This document shows positions 57,013-64,000 of a stretch of 64,000 bases of DNA, in pieces (the first letter of the stretch is position 1; every line of letters starts with the position of its first letter). The DNA is taken from NCBI RefSeq assembly GCF_021729865.1, contig NZ_CP063400.1, positions 2,790,001 to 2,854,000 of the forward strand. Direction: 5' to 3'. Under the pieces are notes generated by a model, which worked only from the letters and a program-made list of their open reading frames with translations, had not been told where the DNA came from and did not search any database. The translations under genes and the position numbers were made by a program. Source of the stretch: Hydrogenophaga sp. SL48 (GTDB taxonomy: Bacteria; Pseudomonadota; Gammaproteobacteria; Burkholderiales; Burkholderiaceae_C).

Positions 57013-59144
57013 GCGTGTGCTCCTTCGGCGGCGCGGGCGTCTGCGGTCAGTTGAAGAGAGGAGGCCCTCCTCACCAGCGAGTCCAGTTGATAAATGGACG
57101 CCACACAAGGCTGAACCTTTGAAGGGCTTTGATCAGCAGCGGCTGGACCCAGGCCTGCGTCGGCATTCGACAGCCGGGCTGCGGCGACCACTTCCCCGGC
57201 GCTGACGCCGGGCAGCACGGCCGCCAACACGGCTTGCGAAGACTCCGCATCAAAGCCAGGCAGCCCCATCAGATTGCCCAGCACGCGGATCACTTTCCAC
57301 GCGGGGCGCGTTTCGCCCAGCGGTTTCACCACCGCATGGAAACTTTGCAGACGACCCTCGGCATTGACAAATGAACCGGACGTTTCGGTGAACGGGGCGA
57401 TGGGCAACAGCACATCGCTGATGTCCAGGTTGGCTTTGAAGGGGCTGAGCGTGACCACCATGCTGGACGACTTCAGGCCGGAGTCACCCGCAGCGCTGTC
57501 AAAGGCAGGCTCGGTATTGAGCAAAATGGCCGCCTTGAGACCGCCGCCGAGCATCTGCCCGGCATTCAGGCCATCCTGCCCCGGCAATGCACGCACCAAC
57601 TGGGCACCCACGGTGTTCGCAGCCTCTGACAGGTAGCCCACGGTGGCGCCCGTTTGTTGGCCGATCCAGTTGGCGAGCGACAACAAGCTCCCCGCTTTTT
57701 CATGGTGAGCAGCGGCATTGCCCAGCAGAATGGCTTTCTGCTCGCCTCCCAGCAAGGACTTGGCAACGGCCCGTGCAGCGTCCGTCACTTCTGCGGCCAC
57801 GGGGGCCTGAACACCGGCCTCCTGCGCCACGGCGACGGCCACGCCGGCCAGAGCCGACACCCACGACGAGCTGTCCACCAGCACCTCGTGGCCCACTGGC
57901 ATCGCCCAGTCTTGGGGCTGGGCATGAAGAGCGCTGACCTGGCACCCTTTGCGGGTCGCCTGGCGGATGCGTTGCGCGAACAGGGGATGGTCCTTGCGCA
58001 GGTTGGAGCCCACCACCAGGACGCGTTGAAGGGTCGACAGGGATGCGATGGGCATGCCCAGCCAGCGGGCGGACCCGGCAGCGGCGGTGTTGGAGAAGTC
58101 GGCATGGCGCAGACGGCTGTCGATGTTCTGGCTGCCCAGACCGCGCACCAAGGCACCAGCCAAGGCCAGCTCTTCGAGTGTGCTGTGCGGACTGGCCAAC
58201 ACACCGATCGCGTTCGCGCCATGGTCAGCCTTGACCTGCTTCAGGCCATTGGCCACGTATTCCAGAGCGGTCTGCCAGTCCACGGTCGTCCACTCGCCGC
58301 CCTGTTTGAGCATGGGCGAGGTCAGGCGGTCTTCGCTGTTGACGGCTTCGTACGAGAAACGGTCACGGTCGGCGATCCAGCATTCGTTCACCGCGTCATT
58401 TTCGAGCGGCACCACGCGCATGACCTTGTGGTTTTTCACCTGAACGATCAGGTTGGCACCGGTGGAGTCGTGCGGGCTCACCGACTTGCGGCGCGACAGC
58501 TCCCAGGTACGGGCGCTGTAACGGAAGGGCTTGCTGGTCAACGCACCCACGGGGCAAATGTCGATCATGTTGCCCGACAGCTCGGAGTCCACCGACTGGC
58601 CGACAAAGGTTTCGATCTCGGCGTGTTCGCCCCGATGCGACATGCCCAGCTCCATCACGCCGCCAATTTCCTGACCAAAGCGCACGCAGCGGGTGCAGTG
58701 GATGCAGCGGCTCATCTCTTCCATGGAAATGAGCGGCCCCACGTCCTTGTGGAACACCACGCGTTTTTCTTCTTCGTAGCGCGACGCGCCTCCGCCGTAG
58801 CCCACGGCCAGATCCTGCAACTGGCATTCCCCACCCTGGTCACAGATCGGGCAATCCAGCGGGTGGTTGATGAGCAGGAACTCCATCACCGATTGCTGGG
58901 CCTTGATGGCCTTGTCGCTCTTGGTGCGCACGATCATGCCCATGGTCACGGGCGTGGCACAGGCGGGCATGGGCTTGGGCGCCTTTTCCACTTCCACCAG
59001 GCACATGCGACAGCTGGCCGCGATGGACAACTTCTTGTGGTAGCAGAAATGCGGGATGTAGGTGCCCGCCTTTTCGGCCGCATGCATGACCATGCTGCCC
59101 GGTGGCACTTCGACCTTCTGGCCGTCGAGTTCGATTTCAACCAT
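57009..59144 (-). CDS. nuoG: NADH-quinone oxidoreductase subunit G
   Basis: This 711-residue subunit has an N-terminal 2Fe-2S domain ([21 protein letters not shown] and CATP), a His-Cys3 cluster ([15 protein letters not shown] with its His), a 4Fe-4S pair ([11 protein letters not shown] and CPVGAL) and a molybdopterin-like C-terminal domain. The extra N7 cluster of the E. coli enzyme is absent: the equivalent region reads [12 protein letters not shown]. It is part of the electron wire in the peripheral arm. 16 bp after nuoF. Confidence 0.95.
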   Translation of the reverse strand: MVEIELDGQKVEVPPGSMVMHAAEKAGTYIPHFCYHKKLSIAASCRMCLVEVEKAPKPMPACATPVTMGMIVRTKSDKAIKAQQSVMEFLLINHPLDCPICDQGGECQLQDLAVGYGGGASRYEEEKRVVFHKDVGPLISMEEMSRCIHCTRCVRFGQEIGGVMELGMSHRGEHAEIETFVGQSVDSELSGNMIDICPVGALTSKPFRYSARTWELSRRKSVSPHDSTGANLIVQVKNHKVMRVVPLENDAVNECWIADRDRFSYEAVNSEDRLTSPMLKQGGEWTTVDWQTALEYVANGLKQVKADHGANAIGVLASPHSTLEELALAGALVRGLGSQNIDSRLRHADFSNTAAAGSARWLGMPIASLSTLQRVLVVGSNLRKDHPLFAQRIRQATRKGCQVSALHAQPQDWAMPVGHEVLVDSSSWVSALAGVAVAVAQEAGVQAPVAAEVTDAARAVAKSLLGGEQKAILLGNAAAHHEKAGSLLSLANWIGQQTGATVGYLSEAANTVGAQLVRALPGQDGLNAGQMLGGGLKAAILLNTEPAFDSAAGDSGLKSSSMVVTLSPFKANLDISDVLLPIAPFTETSGSFVNAEGRLQSFHAVVKPLGETRPAWKVIRVLGNLMGLPGFDAESSQAVLAAVLPGVSAGEVVAAARLSNADAGLGPAAADQSPSKVQPCVASIYQLDSLVRRASSLQLTADARAAEGAHA

Positions 59145-59160
59145 GGTTTCTCGTCTCGTT

Positions 59161-60522
59161 TCAGGCGGTGGCGTCGGCCTTGATCATGGCCGCGAACTCG
59201 GGCCGGAAATGCTTGAGCATGGCGCGCACCGGCATGGCTGCCGCGTCGCCCAGGGCGCAGATGGTGCGACCCATGATGTTTTCGGCCACGTTGTCCAGCA
59301 GCGCCATGTCGGCAGGCCTTGCCTCGCCCCGGTGGATCTTGTCCACGAGGCGCCAAAGCCAGCCAGTGCCTTCGCGGCACGGCGTGCACTGGCCACAGCT
59401 CTCGTGCATGTAGAAATAGGAGAGGCGTTTGAGCGACTCGACCATGCAGCGAGAATCGTCCATCACGATCACCGCACCCGAGCCTAGCATGGACCCGGCC
59501 TTGGAGATGGAGTCGTAGTCCATGGTGCATTCCATGATGACGGACGCAGGCAACACCGGCGAAGACGAACCACCGGGGATCACCGCCTTGAGCTGGCGGC
59601 CTTTGCGCACACCACCGGCCAGCTCCAGCAGCTTGGCGAATGGTGTACCCATCGGTACTTCGTAGTTGCCGGGCAACTCGACGTCACCACTGACCGAGTA
59701 GATCTTGGTGCCACCGTTGTTCGGCTTGCCGCACTCCAGGTAAGCTTGACCACCATGGCGGATGATCCAAGGCACGGCCGCAAAGGTTTCGGTGTTGTTG
59801 ATCGTGGTCGGTTTGCCGTACAGACCGAAACTGGCCGGGAAAGGCGGCTTGAAGCGCGGCTGACCCTTCTTGCCTTCGAGCGATTCGAGCAACGCAGTCT
59901 CTTCACCGCAGATGTAGGCACCAAAACCATGGTGAGCGTGCAACTGGAAGCTGAAGTTGCTGCCCATGATGCTGTTGCCGAGGAAGCCCGCGGCACGCGC
60001 CTCTTCCAGCGCGGCTTCGAAGCGCTCATAGGCGCCAAAAATTTCGCCGTGGATGTAGTTGTAGCCCACGCTGATGCCCATGGCATACGCCGCGATCGCC
60101 ATGCCTTCGATGACGATGTGCGGGTTGAACATCAGGATGTCGCGGTCCTTGCAGGTCCCCGGTTCACCTTCATCCGAGTTGCAGACCAGGTACTTTTGCC
60201 CCGGGAACTGGCGCGGCATGAAACTCCACTTCAGTCCGGTCGGAAAACCGGCGCCGCCACGACCGCGCAACGCGGATTCCTTGACCGTGGCGATGACCTG
60301 ATCTTGCGTCAGGCCAGTCACGCCGGTCTCCGGGTTCGGAGCAGAACCGTCTTGCCCCAGGATCTTGCGCAAGGCCTGGTAACCGCCGCGGGCCTCGTAA
60401 TCCTTGAGCGACCAGTTGCTGCCGTTCAGCCCGGCATAGATCTGCGGGTTGATGTGGCGGTCGTGAAAACAGGTCTGCACGCCAGTGGCGTTGAACTGTG
60501 CAATCACCTGATCGGCGTTCAT
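59161..60522 (-). CDS. nuoF: NADH-quinone oxidoreductase subunit F
   Basis: This 453-residue NADH- and FMN-binding subunit has [17 protein letters not shown] (FMN) at ~88, [28 protein letters not shown] and the N3 cluster motif [12 protein letters not shown] (~360). It takes the hydride from NADH and passes electrons to N3. Its ATG overlaps the nuoE stop (ATGA). Confidence 0.97.
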   Translation of the reverse strand: MNADQVIAQFNATGVQTCFHDRHINPQIYAGLNGSNWSLKDYEARGGYQALRKILGQDGSAPNPETGVTGLTQDQVIATVKESALRGRGGAGFPTGLKWSFMPRQFPGQKYLVCNSDEGEPGTCKDRDILMFNPHIVIEGMAIAAYAMGISVGYNYIHGEIFGAYERFEAALEEARAAGFLGNSIMGSNFSFQLHAHHGFGAYICGEETALLESLEGKKGQPRFKPPFPASFGLYGKPTTINNTETFAAVPWIIRHGGQAYLECGKPNNGGTKIYSVSGDVELPGNYEVPMGTPFAKLLELAGGVRKGRQLKAVIPGGSSSPVLPASVIMECTMDYDSISKAGSMLGSGAVIVMDDSRCMVESLKRLSYFYMHESCGQCTPCREGTGWLWRLVDKIHRGEARPADMALLDNVAENIMGRTICALGDAAAMPVRAMLKHFRPEFAAMIKADATA

Positions 60523-61043
60523 GCTTTGCCCTCCGCGGCGCGCAGGCCGTCGATCAGCTGATCCAGCTTCTCATTGCTCATGAAGCTGCACATGTGGCGG
60601 TCGTTCACCAGCATCACTGGGGAATCGGCACAGGCACCCAGGCACTCGCTCTGCTGCAAGGTGAACAGGCCATCGGCGGTGGTTTCGCCCATGTGCACGC
60701 CGAGCTTCTGCTCCAGATGGTGCAGCGCCCTTTCGCCGTCACGCAACTGGCACGGCAGGTTGGTACAGACGTTGAGCTTGAACTTGCCCACCGGCCGCTG
60801 GTTGTACATGTTGTAGAAGGTCGTGACCTCGTGCACGGCCATGACCGGCATGCCCAGGTAGGCGGCAATCGCCTTCTCGGCTTGCAGGCTCACATGGCCC
60901 TGCTCCTGCTGCACGATGGACAGACAGGCCATGACGGCGGACTGTGCCTGCTCGGCCGGGTACTTAGCCACCTCGCGTGCGAAGCGTTGGATGGTGGCGT
61001 CGGAGAGCGTGGCCGCACTCACGGGTTTGCTGCCAGAGATCAT
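60519..61043 (-). CDS. nuoE: NADH-quinone oxidoreductase subunit E
   Basis: This 174-residue thioredoxin-like subunit binds the 2Fe-2S cluster N1a with CTNLPCQ and CLGACADSP (~90-140). It pairs with NuoF in the NADH dehydrogenase module. Its ATG overlaps the nuoD stop. Confidence 0.96.
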   Translation of the reverse strand: MISGSKPVSAATLSDATIQRFAREVAKYPAEQAQSAVMACLSIVQQEQGHVSLQAEKAIAAYLGMPVMAVHEVTTFYNMYNQRPVGKFKLNVCTNLPCQLRDGERALHHLEQKLGVHMGETTADGLFTLQQSECLGACADSPVMLVNDRHMCSFMSNEKLDQLIDGLRAAEGKA

Positions 61044-62293
61044 CGGTCAATCTCTCCAAAAACGATGTCCATGGTGCCGATGATCGCCACCGCATCCGCC
61101 AGCATGTGGCCGCGGGCCATCTCGTCCAGGGTGGACAAATGGGTGAAGCCAGGGGCACGGATTTTCAGGCGATAAGGTTTGTTGGCACCGTCACTCACGA
61201 GGTAGATGCCGAATTCACCCTTGGGGTGCTCGACGGCCGCATACGCCTCGCCCTCAGGCACATGAAAACCCTCCGTGAAGAGCTTGAAGTGATGGATCAA
61301 GCCTTCCATGTTGGACTTCATGGATTCCCGTGAAGGCGGCGCCACCTTGTGGTTGTCGGTGATCACCGGGCCGGGGTTCACACGCAGCCAGTCCACACAC
61401 TGCTTGATGATGCGGTTGGACTGCTTCATCTCCTCCATGCGGACGAGGTAGCGGTCATAGGTGTCGCCGGTCTTGCCCACCGGGATGTCGAAGTCCATGC
61501 GGTCGTACACCTCGTACGGTTGCTTCTTGCGCAAATCCCAGGCGATACCTGAGCCTCGCAACATGGGACCGGTCATGCCAAGGTTCAGTGCACGCTCAGG
61601 GGGTACCACACCAATGCCGACCGTGCGCTGCTTCCAGATGCGGTTATCGGTCAGCAGCGTGTGGTACTCGGCCAGGTAGGTCGGAAACCGCTGGGTGAAG
61701 TCGTCAATGAAGTCGAGCAGCGATCCCTGGCGGTTGGTGTTCATCTCCGCCATGGCTTTGGCGTTGCGGATCTTGCTGTGCTTGTACTGCGGCATCGTGT
61801 CCGGCAGGTCGCGGTACACACCGCCCGGCCGGAAGTAGGCCGCGTGCATGCGCGCACCCGACACCGCTTCGTACATGTCGAAAAGGTCTTCGCGTTCGCG
61901 GAACGCGTAGATCAGGATGGTGGAGCTCCCACAGTCGTTGCCATGGGAACCCAGCCACATCAGGTGATTGAGCAGCCGGGTGATCTCGCTGAACATCACA
62001 CGGATGTACTGCGCTCGGAGCGGCACCTCGATGCCCAGCAACTTCTCGATCGCCAGACAGTACGCGTGCTCGTTGCACATCATCGACACGTAGTCCAGCC
62101 GGTCCATGTAAGGCAGCGACTGGATGAAGGTCTTGTGCTCGGCCAGCTTCTCGGTGGCGCGGTGGAGCAGACCAATGTGCGGGTCGGCTCGTTGCACGAC
62201 CTCACCATCGAGCTCCAACACCAGGCGCAGCACGCCATGCGCAGCCGGGTGCTGCGGACCGAAGTTCAGGGTGTAGTTCTTGATCTCAGCCAT
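61040..62293 (-). CDS. nuoD: NADH-quinone oxidoreductase subunit D
   Basis: This 417-residue 49-kDa-type subunit shows [11 protein letters not shown] at the N-terminus (quinone-site His), LGSHGNDCG and the C-terminal [19 protein letters not shown]. It forms the quinone pocket with NuoB. It starts 1 bp after the nuoC stop codon. Confidence 0.96.
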   Translation of the reverse strand: MAEIKNYTLNFGPQHPAAHGVLRLVLELDGEVVQRADPHIGLLHRATEKLAEHKTFIQSLPYMDRLDYVSMMCNEHAYCLAIEKLLGIEVPLRAQYIRVMFSEITRLLNHLMWLGSHGNDCGSSTILIYAFREREDLFDMYEAVSGARMHAAYFRPGGVYRDLPDTMPQYKHSKIRNAKAMAEMNTNRQGSLLDFIDDFTQRFPTYLAEYHTLLTDNRIWKQRTVGIGVVPPERALNLGMTGPMLRGSGIAWDLRKKQPYEVYDRMDFDIPVGKTGDTYDRYLVRMEEMKQSNRIIKQCVDWLRVNPGPVITDNHKVAPPSRESMKSNMEGLIHHFKLFTEGFHVPEGEAYAAVEHPKGEFGIYLVSDGANKPYRLKIRAPGFTHLSTLDEMARGHMLADAVAIIGTMDIVFGEIDR

Positions 62294-62294
62294 A

Positions 62295-62915
62295 TCAGTG
62301 CAGACCGCCGTAGTTGTCTTCGCGGATCACACGCGGGGTGATCTCCCGGGGCTCGATGGTGACCGGCTCGTAGACCACGCGTTGACGCTCGGCGTCGTAG
62401 CGCATCTCCACATGACCCGAGATCGGAAAGTCCTTGCGGAAGGGGTGACCGATGAAACCGTAGTCGGTCAGGATGCGACGAAGATCGCTGTGACCCTCGA
62501 ACACGATGCCAAAAAGGTCGAACGCCTCTCGCTCAGGCCAATTGGCAGACGCCCAAAGACCCGACAACGATGCCACCACCGGGAAGTCGTCGTCCGGGCA
62601 AAACACACGAACGCGCACGCGATGATTCAGACTCACCGACAGCAGATGCACCACGACCGAAAACCGGGGCCCTTCCCAAACACCATCACCATAGGTGGAG
62701 TAGTCCATGCCACAAACATCGATCAGCTGCTCGAAGCGTGTTTCAGGCGCATCACGCAAGGTCTGCATGACGTCAAGATAGTGGTTCGCCGAGACCACCA
62801 GCGTGACCTCGCCACGTTCGACATCGATCGACTGAGCGCGCGCCCCCAGCAAGGCAGTCAGCACGCCCGCAATGGCCGCAGGCGGTGTGGTGTAAGAGAT
62901 AGCGGTGTCGCTCAT
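62295..62915 (-). CDS. nuoC: NADH-quinone oxidoreductase subunit C
   Basis: This 206-residue 30-kDa-type subunit has the family signature [21 protein letters not shown] and the C-terminal [19 protein letters not shown]. It is separate from NuoD, unlike the fused CD of enterobacteria. The ATG at 62915 ([10 protein letters not shown]) is chosen; the longer frame would overlap the 3' end region of nuoB. Confidence 0.96.
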   Translation of the reverse strand: MSDTAISYTTPPAAIAGVLTALLGARAQSIDVERGEVTLVVSANHYLDVMQTLRDAPETRFEQLIDVCGMDYSTYGDGVWEGPRFSVVVHLLSVSLNHRVRVRVFCPDDDFPVVASLSGLWASANWPEREAFDLFGIVFEGHSDLRRILTDYGFIGHPFRKDFPISGHVEMRYDAERQRVVYEPVTIEPREITPRVIREDNYGGLH

Positions 62916-62951
62916 GGACCGTCTTTCTGAACCTGTGGGCTGCAGCGGCAC

Positions 62952-63431
62952 TCAGGCCCGCGCGATGGTGTTGGTGCGGCGAATCTTCTGCTGCAACTGG
63001 ATGATCCCGTACAGCAAGGCCTCGGCGGTCGGCGGGCAACCGGGCACGTACACATCCACCGGCACGATGCGGTCGCAACCGCGCACCACCGAGTAGCTGT
63101 AGTGGTAATAGCCACCGCCATTGGCGCAGGAGCCCATGGACAACACCCAGCGCGGCTCAGCCATCTGGTCATAGACCTTGCGCAGGGCAGGTGCCATCTT
63201 GTTGCACAGGGTGCCCGCCACGATCATCAGATCGGACTGGCGCGGACTGGCGCGAAAAACCTCCGCACCAAAACGACCCAGGTCGTATCGCGCCGTGGCC
63301 GCGTGCATCATCTCCACTGCGCAGCAGGCCAGACCAAAGGTCATCGGCCAGAGCGATCCGGTCTTGGCCCAGTTCACCACAGAGTCGTAACTCGTGGTGA
63401 CAAAACCTTCCTTGAATACGCCTTCGATCAT
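62952..63431 (-). CDS. nuoB: NADH-quinone oxidoreductase subunit B
   Basis: This 159-residue subunit holds cluster N2: tandem Cys in [12 protein letters not shown] (~36), [12 protein letters not shown] and [11 protein letters not shown] supply its ligands. It is the last electron donor to quinone. The ATG at 63431 ([10 protein letters not shown]) is chosen over the longer frame, which overlaps nuoA. Confidence 0.97.
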   Translation of the reverse strand: MIEGVFKEGFVTTSYDSVVNWAKTGSLWPMTFGLACCAVEMMHAATARYDLGRFGAEVFRASPRQSDLMIVAGTLCNKMAPALRKVYDQMAEPRWVLSMGSCANGGGYYHYSYSVVRGCDRIVPVDVYVPGCPPTAEALLYGIIQLQQKIRRTNTIARA

Positions 63432-63483
63432 CTTCCGCTCCGGTGCGCTGCTTGCAGCTTGCGTGTCGTACAGGTGTTGATGC

Positions 63484-63843
63484 TCATTCCCAATCCAGCG
63501 CGCCTTTTTTCCACGCGTAGACGAAACCCACAAGCAAATCAATGAGGAACACCACCCCCGCCCAGAACCCGACGGAGCCGATGTCGGTCAGCGCCACCGC
63601 CCACGGGATGAGGAAAGCGATTTCGAGGTCAAAGAGAATAAAGAGGATGGCCACCAGGTAATAGCGCACATCGAACTTCATGCGAGCGTCTTCGAAAGCC
63701 TCGAAGCCGCACTCATATGGGGAATTTTTTTCGGCGTCCGGGCGGTTGGGCCCCAGGATGTAGCCCAACGCCTGCGGAATGACACCAACGGCCACACCCA
63801 CCAAAATGAACAAGAGCACGGGCAGGTATTGTTCGAGACTCAT
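63484..63843 (-). CDS. nuoA: NADH-quinone oxidoreductase subunit A
   Basis: This 119-residue subunit has three helices and the conserved sequence [23 protein letters not shown] (Cys-containing loop, split) between helices 1 and 2. It is the first gene of the complex I operon, starting 50 bp downstream of the tRNA-Leu 3' end, so a shared transcript with the tRNA is possible. Confidence 0.96.
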   Translation of the reverse strand: MSLEQYLPVLLFILVGVAVGVIPQALGYILGPNRPDAEKNSPYECGFEAFEDARMKFDVRYYLVAILFILFDLEIAFLIPWAVALTDIGSVGFWAGVVFLIDLLVGFVYAWKKGALDWE

Positions 63844-63893
63844 TTGGGTCGGTTCCGCTGCGCATGGCCACGATCGCCATGATTACCACTGAT

Positions 63894-63978
63894 TGGTGCC
63901 GACGGCGAGACTCGAACTCGCACAGCTTTCGCCACTACCCCCTCAAGATAGCGTGTCTACCAATTTCACCACGTCGGC
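63894..63978 (-). tRNA. tRNA-Leu(GAG)
   Basis: An 85-nt class II tRNA including an encoded CCA (63896-63894). The acceptor stem is GCCGACG/CGTCGGC, the anticodon stem CTATC/GGTAG and the loop TTGAGGG, giving anticodon GAG (63944-63942) for CUC and CUU codons. It has a long variable arm and TTCGAGT in the T loop. The order tRNA-Leu(GAG)-nuoA matches beta-proteobacterial genomes, where secG usually precedes it (outside the window). Confidence 0.95.
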
Positions 63979-64000
63979 TGGATCTGCATTGTCAGGTCCG

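Overview
The window is high-GC DNA from a betaproteobacterium, most likely Burkholderiales/Comamonadaceae. The basis is protein-level similarity recognised by eye, the order tRNA-Leu(GAG)-nuoABCDEFGHIJKLMN-DUF2818-NUDIX-DUF1178, and a recurring three-hairpin intergenic repeat. The genus cannot be fixed from the sequence alone.

Layout. 1-27 kb is an envelope and stress region: transglutaminase-like protein (cut by the window edge), FtsX-type permease plus AttH-like lipocalin, CsbD, two Crp/Fnr-family regulators, an OmpA-type porin, a membrane-anchored bactofilin-like protein, an IS110 element sitting in a membrane-protein gene, a fatty-acid-hydroxylase-like protein, a 2870-residue cyclic beta-glucan synthase, a glycine-zipper lipoprotein, a hybrid histidine kinase with a REC-PAS partner, and a BON/YqjD/YqjE/small-membrane-protein operon. 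27-39 kb holds a HlyD-type adaptor/permease/ATPase exporter, exported MsrA and MsrB, an SGNH esterase lipoprotein, an M48 protease, a DUF898 membrane protein and a type-1 ABC exporter. 39-48 kb is peptide and amino-acid metabolism: dppABCDF, a divergent M19 dipeptidase, and glutamate dehydrogenase. 48-64 kb is the complete complex I operon preceded by tRNA-Leu(GAG).

Two signals stand out. First, ten 20-bp dyads close to TCTGTKCG-N4-CGMACAGA lie in front of genes between 0.8 and 26.9 kb. In almost every case a -10-like hexamer is centred 32 bp from the dyad centre, the geometry of a class II Crp/Fnr-activated promoter. They tie the transglutaminase, CsbD, both regulators, OmpA, bactofilin, hydroxylase, glucan synthase, lipoprotein, kinase and BON operons into one apparent regulon. 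Second, the IS110 element can be excised on paper at a 6-bp repeat (ACCCTG) to restore an ORF whose start overlaps the upstream stop codon. Its non-coding end folds as a bridge-RNA-like stem-loop carrying a 9-nt guide that exactly matches the flank of this insertion site.
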